From an uncultured Alphaproteobacteria bacterium (GTDB taxonomy: Bacteria; Pseudomonadota; Alphaproteobacteria; Rhodobacterales; Rhodobacteraceae), in assembly GCA_929200255.1 (NCBI GenBank), contig CAKMYZ010000008.1, positions 1 through 64,000 on the forward strand: a stretch of DNA of 64,000 bases. The letters are read 5' to 3'. Positions 8,240-17,491 of the stretch are shown piece after piece. Below the pieces are notes generated by a model. That model had not been told where the DNA came from. It ran no database searches and worked only from the letters and a program-made list of their open reading frames with translations. Made by a program: the position numbers and the translations under genes. Each line of letters begins with the position of its first letter. Position 1 is the first letter of the stretch.

Positions 8240-8937
8240 TTGGGCCTCGTTAGATTGGTGGTCAGGGGCAAAAGAACAGTTTCGTCCTCCACCTTCAACA
8301 GCAGGCCAAGGTTTTCGTCCAGTCCGACATATGTGCCCGTCTGTCCCGCAATGGTGATGTCACCGTCAAGTCCGTGCGCCAAGCCTGCCCATTCACGATG
8401 CAGCTGCGCCATCCCGTTGTCCGCCCATGTGTTGATGCCGACAAGCGTGTGGCGCACCCAGGCCTCTAGCAGATCAACCGCGCCGACATCTGCGCAGCCT
8501 TCGGCATAAAGGGCTGTGACATCAGGCGTTAGCCCCGTGTCGTCACTTTGGGGCCAGAGCGTCAGAGTCAGATCAACGACCAACCAATCAGGTTCCTGAT
8601 CCATGTCTCCCTTTGCGGCCATTCGAAGGCCGCCGCAACGCCCGCCGTTGACATAGATGCCACCATCCCAGCCCAGATGAACGCTGACCTCTGGCGGTGC
8701 ATAGGCGCCAAGCGCATTCTGGAAACCAACGGCACAAATTGGCAGGATTGCCGCGGCCTCAGACAGCGTGACTTCGGGGGCAAAGACGATGGCAGCACGC
8801 AGAGTATCAGGCGCAAGATCGTACACCACAAGACCTGCATCGCACCCTGCATCGGCCGCAGCGCAGGCAAGGGCGAAGGGATCAGCCCCCGCTGCGGGTT
8901 GCCCGGAAAACAGTGGCGGGAACTGCGGTTCACTCAT
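8236..8937 (-). CDS. Biotin/lipoate ligase-like protein with DUF4444
   Basis: This 233-aa protein resembles the biotin/lipoate A/B ligase-like family with a C-terminal DUF4444 segment. GWDGGIYVNGGRCGGLRMA (about 108-126) occupies the place of the ligase nucleotide/substrate loop, and TIAGQTGTYVGLDENLGLLLK (about 195-215) fits a small SH3-like tail as in BirA. Whether it still joins lipoate or biotin to a carrier is unknown, and no acceptor gene is adjacent. It overlaps DUF6505 downstream and the Mrp ATPase upstream by 4 bp each, so it belongs to the formate dehydrogenase accessory operon. Confidence 0.72.
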   Translation of the reverse strand: MSEPQFPPLFSGQPAAGADPFALACAAADAGCDAGLVVYDLAPDTLRAAIVFAPEVTLSEAAAILPICAVGFQNALGAYAPPEVSVHLGWDGGIYVNGGRCGGLRMAAKGDMDQEPDWLVVDLTLTLWPQSDDTGLTPDVTALYAEGCADVGAVDLLEAWVRHTLVGINTWADNGMAQLHREWAGLAHGLDGDITIAGQTGTYVGLDENLGLLLKVEDETVLLPLTTNLTRPK

Positions 8938-10001
8938 GCGAGCCCTTTGGCGATCAGATCCTTGGCCACAGAGCGAAAGCTGGCGGCCTGCGCGCTGTCG
9001 GGTTTGGACACGACGACTGGCGCGCCACCGTCCGCGGCCAGCCTGATATCTAGGTGCAGCGGGATTTCGGCCAGCAGCGGAACGTCCAGCTTTGCCGCCT
9101 CTGTCGCCACACCGCCATGTCCGAACATATGTTCTTCGTGGCCGCAGGCCGAGCAGATATGCGTCGACATGTTTTCGATCATGCCGATCAGGGGCGTGCC
9201 AAGTTGCTGGAACATGTCGATCCCCTTGCGCGCATCAAGCAGGGCGATGTCCTGCGGGGTGGACACAATGATTGCACCATCCAGTTGCGCCTTTTGTGCA
9301 AGCGTCATCTGCACATCACCGGTGCCCGGCGGCAGATCCACGATCAGTACATCCAGCGCGCCCCATTGTACCTGGGTCAGCATTTGTTGCAGGGCGCCCA
9401 TCAGCATGGGCCCGCGCCAGACGACGGCCTGATCTTCGTTCGCCATAAGACCCAGCGACATCATCGTGACGCCGAAGTTGCGCATTGGAAGGATCGTCTT
9501 GCCATCCGGGGAGGCGGGCCGCCCTGACACGCCGAGCATACGTGGCTGTGAGGGGCCATAGACGTCTGCATCCAGCAGCCCGACGCGACGCCCTTCTGCC
9601 GCGAGGGCACAGGCCAGATTGGATGCCACAGTTGATTTTCCGACGCCGCCTTTGCCAGAGGCCACGGCGATGATCCGGTCTACACCGGGAATTTTCTCTG
9701 GCCCAGCGGGTGCAGCACCACGCGATGGTTTGAGATCAGGCGGCGCAGAGGGGGTGCTATGCGCTGTCATCACGATGGACACTGCGTCAACGCCATCAAG
9801 AGCCATGATCTGTGCCTCAGCGCTGTCTTTGAGCGTGGCATAGGCCGCGGCATGGTTGCCTGAGACCTCCATCACAAAGCGAACCTTGCCGTCCTCGACC
9901 GTCAGGGCCTTGACGATCCCAGCCTCGGCCAGTGACGTGCCGCTGACAGGGTCTTCGATCGTCTTCAACAGGCCCAGAATGGCCTCGCGGGTTACCGACA
10001 C
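8934..10001 (-). CDS. apbC: Mrp/ApbC-type iron-sulfur carrier ATPase
   Basis: This 355-aa P-loop ATPase carries and delivers Fe-S clusters. An N-terminal MIP18-like domain (about 1-85) precedes the nucleotide-binding domain, which has a deviant Walker A (SGKGGVGKST, about 114-123), LLDADVYGPSQPRMLG and IVDLPPGTGDVQ. The cluster-binding CxxC (STHICSACGHEE) lies near residue 280. Its place directly beside Fe-S-rich formate dehydrogenase genes suggests it supplies clusters to that enzyme or to the 649-aa Fe-S protein. The start ATG 10001 lies one base after the DUF6494 stop. Confidence 0.92.
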   Translation of the reverse strand: MSVTREAILGLLKTIEDPVSGTSLAEAGIVKALTVEDGKVRFVMEVSGNHAAAYATLKDSAEAQIMALDGVDAVSIVMTAHSTPSAPPDLKPSRGAAPAGPEKIPGVDRIIAVASGKGGVGKSTVASNLACALAAEGRRVGLLDADVYGPSQPRMLGVSGRPASPDGKTILPMRNFGVTMMSLGLMANEDQAVVWRGPMLMGALQQMLTQVQWGALDVLIVDLPPGTGDVQMTLAQKAQLDGAIIVSTPQDIALLDARKGIDMFQQLGTPLIGMIENMSTHICSACGHEEHMFGHGGVATEAAKLDVPLLAEIPLHLDIRLAADGGAPVVVSKPDSAQAASFRSVAKDLIAKGLA

Positions 10002-10002
10002 G

Positions 10003-10197
10003 TCAGGACTGGCCTTCGATTGTGCCGGTCACGACATGTTCCATATCGAGCCCGTCAATGGTCAGAACCATCTTGGCCTCAAAACTGCGGCCATCTGTGT
10101 TGCCTGCACTGCGCAGGGCCTCTTCAATGGCTTGTTGTGATGTCACGCCAACCTGCTTGAGGAATTTGCGCATCGACATGTTGTAGGCGTCGCTCAT
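10003..10197 (-). CDS. DUF6494 family small protein
   Basis: This 64-aa soluble protein resembles the DUF6494 family, recognisable by NMSMRKFLKQVGVTSQQAIEEAL in the first half and a beta-rich second half (EAKMVLTIDGLDMEHVVTG). It sits between the multi-cluster Fe-S protein and the Mrp ATPase on the same strand, with one base to the latter. The function is unknown; the conserved setting suggests a part in formate dehydrogenase assembly or regulation. Confidence 0.72.
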   Translation of the reverse strand: MSDAYNMSMRKFLKQVGVTSQQAIEEALRSAGNTDGRSFEAKMVLTIDGLDMEHVVTGTIEGQS

Positions 10198-10248
10198 GGT
10201 GTGTCTCCTGTTGTCTGTGCTGTATTCTGCTGCCAGTCACCGCAAAAC

Positions 10249-12198
10249 TCAGTGGTCTCTACGCTTTGACAGGTAGTCATCGGTTGTGCGCGGGCGCGGT
10301 CTCTCGCCGCTGGCGAAGGGGCTGTTCGTTGAATGGTACTGGGCCTTGATCCGGCAATTGTCGCACATCTGGATCATGCGTGCGGCCTGCGGATTGCCGA
10401 ACATGGCATGACTGCCCGCCAGTTTTTCGGTGATCTTCTCAACTGTGGATTTGACACCGAAAAGGCTGCCACATTCGATACAGGCAAAGGGTTCTTCTTC
10501 GTTCAGAACGGCTTGCGACAAGGCCGCATCGGTCAGATCCAACTGCGGTTGCAACGTGATCGCCTTCTCGGGGCAGACATTGGTGCAAAGGCCGCACTGC
10601 AGGCAGGCATCTTCCTGAAACCGCAGCTGTGGCATGTCGGTGTTGTCGGCAAGCGCGCCTGAGGGGCAGAGCGAGACACAGGCCAAGCATAAAGTGCAGG
10701 CGTCCGTGTCAACGACAACAGCGCCATAGGGTGCGCCTTCGGGCAAAGGTAGCGTCGTCGCGTTGGGGTTCAGCGCCTTAGCAGACAGTCGTGCGACCTG
10801 ACGACGCGATCCGAGTGGCAGGACCGTATCAGGCAGCACCTCGCCCACTGGCTGATCGAACAGCCAATCAGACAGCCCGTCAGGATCGGTGATATCCAGC
10901 AAGTTGATTTTGCCTGGCGAGATCGCATCGGCAAGCGCCAATTGTGGGTCCAGCGCGTCGCGTTCCGTCTTAGGACCAAGCAAGATGTCGACACGCGCAA
11001 ATCCGCTGGCCAGCGCGCCAAGCATCTCGGCATGGCCAAACCCTGACAAGGCGCTGACCTCCATCGGGATGACGTGCGCGGGCAGGCCACGGCCATGGCG
11101 CGCGGCAAGGCTGATCATCTCGGTCCCGTGGTCGTCATGGACCAGTAAGACCGGACTGACGCCGCCAACCTTACGATATGCTGATGTCAAGGTGTGGATG
11201 CGGCGAAAGATGTGATCAGGATTTGGCGCGTCATAGCTGATCGCGCCAGACGGGCAGACGGCGGAACAGGCGCCGCAGCCTGCACAGATCAGTGGGTCAA
11301 CCTCTACGTGGTCACCAGCAGAGGTGATTGCGCCAGTAGGGCAGACATTCAGACAATTCGAACAAGCCGGTTTTTCGGCGCGCGAATGGGCGCAAATGGA
11401 AGGTTCCATTCGCACATAAAGCGGTTTTTCAAACGTACCAACCAACTGACTGGCCGCAAGGATCGCCTCTGCGACGGCGGGCTGGCTTCTAGGGTCTGCG
11501 CGCAGATAACCATCGCGTTTCTCAGGGGCGGGAAACAGCGGCACACCGCCTGTCAGGTCAAGAATCACGTCGCATTGGGACACTGCACCATCACGCGGTT
11601 CGGTCAGTGCCGGTGTGCCGCGCCCGCCAAGCGTGCTTTGCTGGAAAGCGTTGATGCGGACCTCAAACTGGCCAAGTGAGCCTGAGGCACTGTGCAATGT
11701 CCCGATCACACAATCATAGGCGGTCGCCGGTTCGACGTCAGTGCCGGGTTCCAACAAGACAGTGACGGCCAGTACATCCGCGAGCTTCTCAGCTGCAGCG
11801 AGCGCCTGCTCGGCCGGACCAATGAGCAGACATGTGCCTTCGGTTACGACATCGATCGATTTTGGCAGGGGTTCTGCCAATGTTGCATCGGCGATCAGGG
11901 CTGCCATTTTGGGGGTCGTGTCGGTTGCATCATCCGTCCACCCCGCGCGGTCACGAATGTCGACGAAGATGGGTGTTTCTGCGCCAACCTCCTCAGCTAC
12001 ATCAGTAAATCGATGCGCCTCTTGCTGGCAGGCAATAACCACGTCGCTCTGTGTGATCGCGCTGGCGGCAACGTCTAACTGCTCCACGCACAAGCTACGA
12101 TAGCAAGTCTTGCAGCTCAGGCCGGTTGCTTCGCGCAGCGCATCGGTGTTGAGCGTTTGAGAGCCCAGACAATCACAGACCAATAGTGTTTTCGACAT
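10249..12198 (-). CDS. Multi-cluster 4Fe-4S ferredoxin-like protein
   Basis: This 649-aa protein has at least four ferredoxin-type cysteine clusters: CSNCLNVCPTG (about 280), CAGCGACSAVCPSG (about 305), CTLCLACVSLCPSG (about 505) and CLQCGLCTNVCPEK (about 535). There are further Cys pairs at the N-terminus (CDCLG, CKTCYRSLC) and C-terminus (CIECG, CDNC). It has no signal peptide or membrane helix, so it is probably cytoplasmic. The protein type is commonly found with formate dehydrogenase clusters and probably passes electrons or helps cluster assembly. It starts the leftward accessory operon, divergent from the structural genes. Confidence 0.85.
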   Translation of the reverse strand: MSKTLLVCDCLGSQTLNTDALREATGLSCKTCYRSLCVEQLDVAASAITQSDVVIACQQEAHRFTDVAEEVGAETPIFVDIRDRAGWTDDATDTTPKMAALIADATLAEPLPKSIDVVTEGTCLLIGPAEQALAAAEKLADVLAVTVLLEPGTDVEPATAYDCVIGTLHSASGSLGQFEVRINAFQQSTLGGRGTPALTEPRDGAVSQCDVILDLTGGVPLFPAPEKRDGYLRADPRSQPAVAEAILAASQLVGTFEKPLYVRMEPSICAHSRAEKPACSNCLNVCPTGAITSAGDHVEVDPLICAGCGACSAVCPSGAISYDAPNPDHIFRRIHTLTSAYRKVGGVSPVLLVHDDHGTEMISLAARHGRGLPAHVIPMEVSALSGFGHAEMLGALASGFARVDILLGPKTERDALDPQLALADAISPGKINLLDITDPDGLSDWLFDQPVGEVLPDTVLPLGSRRQVARLSAKALNPNATTLPLPEGAPYGAVVVDTDACTLCLACVSLCPSGALADNTDMPQLRFQEDACLQCGLCTNVCPEKAITLQPQLDLTDAALSQAVLNEEEPFACIECGSLFGVKSTVEKITEKLAGSHAMFGNPQAARMIQMCDNCRIKAQYHSTNSPFASGERPRPRTTDDYLSKRRDH

Positions 12199-12481
12199 GG
12201 TTTCCCCACTAAGAACCGCTCGCAGCTATTCAGGAAAAATGAACCGAGTAAACCGGTTTTTGCGCGTGATTCCCCCGTCATGGCATTTGCAATCGCAGCA
12301 ATTGTTAGAACGCTCCACGCAATGGGGTGGGGTTGATGGGACAAAACCCATAAGGCGCAGGCGTTCGGGGTTGCTGCGGCGCAGAAACTTGTATTCCAAA
12401 TTTCGTATACGAAAAAATGCTTGGCGCGCCGGACGATTTGGTTCAGCATGGCGGCAGGGAAGTTCGGCCGATCAAGGAAAT
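12199..12481. promoter_or_regulatory. Divergent promoter region of the formate dehydrogenase operons
   Basis: The 283 bases separate the start of the Fe-S protein gene (minus) from the DUF3305 gene (plus) and must hold promoters for both operons. An open frame runs through it in phase with DUF3305, but these codons do not look like that family and a better start exists at 12482. The stretch includes a perfect 14-bp palindrome at 12401-12414. I do not see an unmistakable sigma-70 promoter. Confidence 0.6.
12401..12414. promoter_or_regulatory. Palindromic operator, GntR/FadR-type
   Basis: TTTCGTATACGAAA is a perfect 14-bp palindrome with core NGTATACN, the type of site bound by GntR-family regulators of the FCD group. 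It lies 67 bases before the DUF3305 start. A GntR/FCD regulator (19503-20165) is encoded at the far end of the same cluster and is the obvious candidate to bind here. No second perfect copy was found in the window by eye. Confidence 0.55.
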
Positions 12482-13051
12482 ATGGTGCGAGTCAGGTACC
12501 CAAAATCGCGGGTGATGCCGGTCGGGATCGTTGTGCAACGGTTGCCGAGCGTTAGCCGCTGGGCAAAGCATGCCTGGAAAGCAACTGCTGTTTTGCCTGG
12601 TGCTGCCAAGGCGGATTGGAAAGAGCTGCGGACTGAAGGGTCCGTGACAGAATTTCACGCAGCGACCTTGCCACTTACACTTTTTGTGTCGGACTCAGAG
12701 GCTTATGCGCACGAATTGCAGGCGCGCACCCCTTCGGTCTATGTGATCATGCGGCCAAATGAGAAAACAGGTGACCGGCCTTGGCAGGTCACAAGCGTGA
12801 CCGCCTCGCCTTATGAAGCGCAGGACTATTGTGATTCTGCCGAGGAGTTGGTCGAAAAGATCGCCATGCCGGACGGGCTGCGCGCCTGGATCACCGATTT
12901 TGTCGACGCCCATTATGAGGAAGAAGTCTTCGTCAAGCGCCGTCGCAAAAATATGAATATGGACAAGTCTGAAGACGGGGTCGGTGATCCGCGTATTCGA
13001 CAGGCCAGCGACGTGTATCGCGCACCACAACGGAAGGTGATTGTGAATTGA
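12482..13051 (+). CDS. DUF3305 domain protein, formate dehydrogenase accessory
   Basis: This 189-aa protein is a DUF3305 member: VMPVGIVVQRLPSVSRWAKHAW near the N-terminus and FHAATLPLTLFVSDSEAYAHEL in the middle are typical. The C-terminus is basic (VKRRRKN). The start chosen is ATG 12482, three bases after AAGGA; GTG 12485 gives better spacing and is a possible alternative. DUF3305 and DUF3306 proteins travel with this class of formate dehydrogenase and are presumed assembly factors. It overlaps the DUF3306 gene (TTGA). Confidence 0.75.
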   Translation: MVRVRYPKSRVMPVGIVVQRLPSVSRWAKHAWKATAVLPGAAKADWKELRTEGSVTEFHAATLPLTLFVSDSEAYAHELQARTPSVYVIMRPNEKTGDRPWQVTSVTASPYEAQDYCDSAEELVEKIAMPDGLRAWITDFVDAHYEEEVFVKRRRKNMNMDKSEDGVGDPRIRQASDVYRAPQRKVIVN

Positions 13052-13641
13052 GCGCTCTGGGGTCCTCATGGTCTCGCCGTCGTGCGGCGGTCGCGGCGGA
13101 AGCCGCCGCCGAAGAACGTGCCTTGCAGGAGGCGGCGATTGAAGCCGAACAGGCTGCTCTTGCTGAAAAGACTGACGACGAGATCCTTGAAGAATTGGGA
13201 TTGCCCGATCCGGACAGCCTTGAAATGGGCGATGACTTTAAGGCGTTTATGGCAAAGACCGTCCCCGGCCACCTGCGCAAGCGGGCGTTGCGTAAGCTCT
13301 GGCGCAGCAATCCGGTGCTGGCCTGTGTTGACGGTTTGAATGACTATGACGATGACTATCTGACTGGCAGTACTGGCCAGGATGCGATCAAGACAACGTA
13401 TCAGGTTGGCAAAGGCATGCTGACCCATCTCTTGGAGATCGAGCGCCAGCAGAATGCGGTCGTTGCTGCTGATGATGAAGTGGATCACAGTTTGGACGAT
13501 GAGATTGGTGAGACCGCCGATACAGTTGCGCTGACGGTGCCCGATGCGTTGCCCGTGGATAACGTGGCCGACGTGGATGACACACCGCCCATGCCAGCAC
13601 CCCGCCGCATGCAATTTCAATTCGAGGATCAAACAGCATGA
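13048..13641 (+). CDS. DUF3306 domain protein, formate dehydrogenase accessory
   Basis: This 197-aa protein matches DUF3306: SWSRRRAAV at the start, LGLPDPDSLEMGDDFKAFM and VPGHLRKRALRKLWRSNPVLACVDGLNDYDDDY at about 48-105. The middle is Ala/Glu rich and probably helical; the C-terminal half is acidic and low in complexity. TTG 13048 overlaps the DUF3305 stop (TTGA), and the end overlaps the chaperone start by 4 bp. The function is unknown, but the gene is a marker of this formate dehydrogenase operon type. Confidence 0.8.
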   Translation: MSALGSSWSRRRAAVAAEAAAEERALQEAAIEAEQAALAEKTDDEILEELGLPDPDSLEMGDDFKAFMAKTVPGHLRKRALRKLWRSNPVLACVDGLNDYDDDYLTGSTGQDAIKTTYQVGKGMLTHLLEIERQQNAVVAADDEVDHSLDDEIGETADTVALTVPDALPVDNVADVDDTPPMPAPRRMQFQFEDQTA

Positions 13642-14246
13642 ACGTCGCGGCTGCCCTTCCCGAGGTTCTGCAGGAAGATCGCCTGCGTGCTGACCTCTAT
13701 AACTATCTGGGCCTGATCCTTGTGGGTCCGCCTGATCAGATGCTGTTGGACCAGACGGCAGGGCTAGCAGGTGACGATACGGAATTGGGTCAGGCCATCC
13801 AAGGGTTGGCGCGGGTTGCGAAGGTCTCAAAACCCAAGGCGGTGCAGTCTGAATATAACGCGCTGTTCATCGGGGTGGGGCGGGGCGAAATTCTGCCTTA
13901 TGCCAGTTACTATCTGACGGGTTTTCTGAATGAAAAACCTCTTGCGAACCTGCGCAATACGATGGCGAATTTTGGGATGACACGTGCTGAGGACGTGTTC
14001 GAACCCGAAGATAACATCGCGTCCTTGATGGAAATGATGGCGGGGATGATCGTCGGGCGCTTTGGTCGTGTGGCCAGCGTTGAAGAACAAAAACAGTTTT
14101 TTAACGCACATATCGGCACCTGGGCTGCACACTACTTTACTGATCTTCAGGCGGCAAAGTCATCTGTCCTTTATGCGTCGGTCGGCGCGGTGGGCGCTGC
14201 CTTTATGGATATTGAACGCGAAGCATTTCGCATGACGGCAAGTTGA
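13638..14246 (+). CDS. TorD/DmsD-family redox-enzyme chaperone
   Basis: This 202-aa all-helical protein resembles TorD-like chaperones that bind the Tat signal of molybdoenzymes, proofread cofactor insertion and prevent early export. RLRADLYNYLGLIL at the start, SEYNALFIGVGRGEILPYASYYLTG (about 72-96) and DVFEPEDNIASLMEMM (about 117-132, matching the family's ExxDH-type motif with Asn in place of His) support this. It lies just before two Tat-signal genes, so its client is probably the catalytic subunit or the 63-aa Tat protein. Confidence 0.85.
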   Translation: MNVAAALPEVLQEDRLRADLYNYLGLILVGPPDQMLLDQTAGLAGDDTELGQAIQGLARVAKVSKPKAVQSEYNALFIGVGRGEILPYASYYLTGFLNEKPLANLRNTMANFGMTRAEDVFEPEDNIASLMEMMAGMIVGRFGRVASVEEQKQFFNAHIGTWAAHYFTDLQAAKSSVLYASVGAVGAAFMDIEREAFRMTAS

Positions 14247-14305
14247 CGGGCTTGCCAGGTAACCGGCGGGGATGCCCGCCAAACAACGGGAAGGGGAGAC
14301 ATCCC

Positions 14306-14497
14306 ATGAGTGACAAAAACGAAGGCAAAAGCCGCCGTGATTTCCTGAAGCTGGCGGGGATCGCGGCACCTGCTGCGGCGGTTGCCGTGGCTGCGGGTGG
14401 CGCAACGCAGGCCGCAGCAAATCCGGCTGACCTGTCATCCGACACGATGCAGGACACCGAACATACGCGCGCTTACTTGGAAAGCACCCGTTTCTAG
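14306..14497 (+). CDS. Small twin-arginine signal protein of the Fdh operon
   Basis: This 63-aa protein carries a complete Tat signal (SRRDFLKLAGIAAPAAAVAVAAGG) and then a short mature part of about 30 residues ending AYLESTRF. AAGGGGAG precedes the ATG. Small Tat proteins like this occur just before the catalytic subunit in similar operons and are often annotated only as a signal-containing formate dehydrogenase region protein. It may be a small periplasmic subunit or a cofactor of export; this is inference. A 96-base spacer with GGAGG follows. Confidence 0.75.
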   Translation: MSDKNEGKSRRDFLKLAGIAAPAAAVAVAAGGATQAAANPADLSSDTMQDTEHTRAYLESTRF

Positions 14498-14593
14498 GGT
14501 TGTCGATCAGATCCGTTTGATTGGCCGAATGAGACGCGGGTCAATGCCGGAACGAAGAATTCATCCAGCCGGGCTGGATCAAGGAGGAAGAAG

Positions 14594-17479
14594 ATGCTGA
14601 GGAAAAAGACGAACGGTTACACACGCCGGTCCGGTCGGACACCCATTACGGTGAACAAAGGGGCGAATGTCGTCGACAGGCGTGGATTTCTGCGCGGATC
14701 CGGCCTTGCGATTGGCGGGTTGACTGCAATTGCGGCCACGGGCGGCACGGTCACGCAGGCAACGGCGCAGACCGCAGCGACACGTGCGGTTGAAACCATC
14801 AAATCGGTCTGCACCCACTGTTCGGTTGGCTGTACGGTGATTGCCGAGGTCGACAACGGCGTCTGGACCGGGCAAGAACCCGGCTGGGACAGCCCGTTTA
14901 ATCTGGGGGCGCATTGCGCCAAGGGGGCCGCCGTGCGCGAGCATGCCCATGGTGAGCGTCGCCTCAAGTATCCGATGAAGAAAGAAAACGGCGAGTGGAT
15001 CCGTATCAGCTGGGAAGATGCGATCAACGAGATCGGCGATGGCATGATGAGCATCCGCGACGAAAGCGGGCCGGATTCAGTATACTGGCTTGGATCAGCC
15101 AAGCATAGCAACGAGCAAGCCTACCTGTTCCGCAAGTTCGCCGCCTATTGGGGCACAAACAACGTTGATCACCAGGCGCGGATTTGCCACTCGACCACGG
15201 TGGCCGGGGTTGCGAACACATGGGGCTACGGCGCCATGACCAACAGCTACAACGATATCCACAATTCGCGCGCGATCTTTCTGATCGGCGGCAACCCGGC
15301 CGAGGCGCACCCTGTGTCCCTGCTTCATATGTTGAAAGCCAAAGAGCAGAACAACGCGCCATTGATCGTTTGCGATCCGCGGTTCACACGGACGGCCGCA
15401 CATGCTGACGAATATGTTCGCTTCCGGCCTGGTAGTGACGTTGCGTTGGTCTGGGGTATTCTGTGGCACATCTTTGAAAACGGATGGGAAGATCAGGAAT
15501 TCATCCGCACCCGCGTGTGGGGCATGGACGAGATCAGAACAGAAGTGGCCCGTTGGACACCCGAGGAAGTCGAGCGTGTCACAGGCGCACCCGGTAGCCA
15601 GCTGGAACGTGTTGCGCGGACCCTTGCCAACAATCGTCCGGGCACGGTGATCTGGTGCATGGGCGGCACACAGCACACCAACGGTAACAACAATACCCGC
15701 GCCTATTGTGTGTTGCAGCTTGCCCTTGGCAACATGGGGACTGCCGGTGGTGGTACCAACATTTTCCGCGGCCATGACAACGTACAGGGTGCAACTGACC
15801 TTGGCGTTTTGGCGGATACGCTGCCCGGCTACTACGGCCTGTCAGCCGGATCATGGGCCCACTGGGCCCGCGTCTGGGAAGAAGACCTTGACTGGCTCAA
15901 GAGCCGCTTCAGTCAGGAAACTGTTGGCGAGACGCCAATGATGAACCTGACAGGTATTCCGGTCAGCCGTTGGATTGACGGTGTGCTGGAGGACTCTGAA
16001 AACATGGACCAGCCCGACAACACCCGCGCGATGGTGCTTTGGGGCCACGCGCCAAATTCTCAGACCCGTCAGAAGGAAATGAAGACGGCGATGGAGAAGC
16101 TGGACCTGCTTGTCGTTGTTGACCCTTATCCAACTGTGACGGCCTCGCTGCAGGATCGCGAGGATGGCGTTTACCTGCTACCGGCCTGTACGCAGTATGA
16201 AACCCGCGGCTCAGTGACTGCATCCAACCGGTCGTTGCAGTGGCGCGACAAGGTGTTCGATCCGCTCTTTGAATCAAAGACCGACCACTGGATCATGGCG
16301 CGTTTCGCAGAAAAGTTTGGTTTCCACGATGAAATCTTCCGCAACATCGCCATGGACGACGGCGATGAGCCGAATGTCGAGGATATCACCCGCGAATTTA
16401 ACCGTGGCATGTGGACCATTGGCTATACCGGGCAAAGCCCCGAGCGCCTGAAGATGCATATGGCCAATCAGCACACCTTTGACCGTACATCCCTGCGTGC
16501 GATTGGCGGTCCTGCTGATGGCGATTTCTACGGCTTGCCATGGCCCAGCTGGGGCACCGCCGAGATGAACCACCCAGGCACGGCGAATCTTTACGATATG
16601 TCATTGCCAGTGGCCGAAGGCGGGCTGACCTTCCGCGCCCGCTTTGGCGTGGAAAGGGATGGCGACAATCTGTTGGCGGAGGGTGTGTTCAACCCCGGTT
16701 CCGAGATCGAGGATGGCTATCCAGAGTTCACCATGCAGATGCTGATGGATCTTGGATGGGATAGTGATCTGACCGATGACGAGCGCGCTGCGATTGATGC
16801 GGTGGCTGGCCCCAGTACCAACTGGAAAACCGACCTTTCTGGTGGCATCCAGCGGGTCGCCATTGCCCACGGCTGTGCGCCGTTTGGCAACGCCAAGGCG
16901 CGGGCCGTTGTCTGGACGTTCCCAGATCCGGTGCCGATCCACCGTGAACCGCTTTACTCCAACCGGCGCGATCTGGTTGCAGAGTTCCCAACCTATGAGG
17001 ACAAGAAGTTCTGGCGCCTGCCGACGATGTACGCCTCGATTCAGGAAAAGGATTTCTCGGAAGAGTATCCGATGATCCTGACCTCGGGCCGTCTGGTGGA
17101 ATACGAAGGTGGCGGGGATGAAAGCCGTTCCAACCCATGGCTTGCCGAATTGCAGCAAGACATGTTTGTCGAAATCAACACGCGCGATGCCAATAACCTT
17201 GGCGTGCGTGATGGTGCGCAGGTCTGGGTAGAAGGCCCCGAAGGCGGCAAGGTCAAAGTTATGGCCATGGTCACCGAACGGGTGGGCGAAGGCGTCGCCT
17301 TTATGCCTTTCCACTTTGGTGGGCATCTTGAGGGGGTCGATCGGAGGGACAAGTATCCCGAAGGCGCAGATCCTTACGTGCTTGGCGAAAGCAGCAATAC
17401 CGCACAGACATATGGCTATGACAGCGTAACCCAGATGCAAGAGACCAAAGCGACTCTTTGCAAAATCTGGACAGCATAA
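14594..17479 (+). CDS. fdhA: Formate dehydrogenase catalytic (alpha) subunit
   Basis: This 961-aa molybdopterin (bis-MGD) oxidoreductase oxidises formate to CO2. A Tat signal (RRGFLRGSGLAIGG, from residue 29) shows export to the periplasm. The 4Fe-4S ligands are Cys73, 76, 80 and 108 (CTHCSVGC, then HCAKG). The active-site pair is Cys198-His199 in ARICHSTT; Cys replaces the selenocysteine of E. coli FdnG, and no in-frame TGA is needed. The C-terminal molydopterin-dinucleotide-binding domain runs from about 810 (MILTSGRLVEYEGGG). Tungstate uptake genes nearby leave open whether Mo or W is used. AAGGAGG precedes the start. Confidence 0.95.
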   Translation: MLRKKTNGYTRRSGRTPITVNKGANVVDRRGFLRGSGLAIGGLTAIAATGGTVTQATAQTAATRAVETIKSVCTHCSVGCTVIAEVDNGVWTGQEPGWDSPFNLGAHCAKGAAVREHAHGERRLKYPMKKENGEWIRISWEDAINEIGDGMMSIRDESGPDSVYWLGSAKHSNEQAYLFRKFAAYWGTNNVDHQARICHSTTVAGVANTWGYGAMTNSYNDIHNSRAIFLIGGNPAEAHPVSLLHMLKAKEQNNAPLIVCDPRFTRTAAHADEYVRFRPGSDVALVWGILWHIFENGWEDQEFIRTRVWGMDEIRTEVARWTPEEVERVTGAPGSQLERVARTLANNRPGTVIWCMGGTQHTNGNNNTRAYCVLQLALGNMGTAGGGTNIFRGHDNVQGATDLGVLADTLPGYYGLSAGSWAHWARVWEEDLDWLKSRFSQETVGETPMMNLTGIPVSRWIDGVLEDSENMDQPDNTRAMVLWGHAPNSQTRQKEMKTAMEKLDLLVVVDPYPTVTASLQDREDGVYLLPACTQYETRGSVTASNRSLQWRDKVFDPLFESKTDHWIMARFAEKFGFHDEIFRNIAMDDGDEPNVEDITREFNRGMWTIGYTGQSPERLKMHMANQHTFDRTSLRAIGGPADGDFYGLPWPSWGTAEMNHPGTANLYDMSLPVAEGGLTFRARFGVERDGDNLLAEGVFNPGSEIEDGYPEFTMQMLMDLGWDSDLTDDERAAIDAVAGPSTNWKTDLSGGIQRVAIAHGCAPFGNAKARAVVWTFPDPVPIHREPLYSNRRDLVAEFPTYEDKKFWRLPTMYASIQEKDFSEEYPMILTSGRLVEYEGGGDESRSNPWLAELQQDMFVEINTRDANNLGVRDGAQVWVEGPEGGKVKVMAMVTERVGEGVAFMPFHFGGHLEGVDRRDKYPEGADPYVLGESSNTAQTYGYDSVTQMQETKATLCKIWTA

Positions 17480-17491
17480 GGGAGATAGACG

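Noticed and set aside
8548..9432. 294-codon plus-strand frame
   Set aside because: It lies antisense to the Mrp ATPase and the ligase-like gene, both well supported.
14594..17479. Possible selenocysteine in formate dehydrogenase
   Set aside because: The active-site codon is TGC (Cys198), and no in-frame TGA interrupts the gene.
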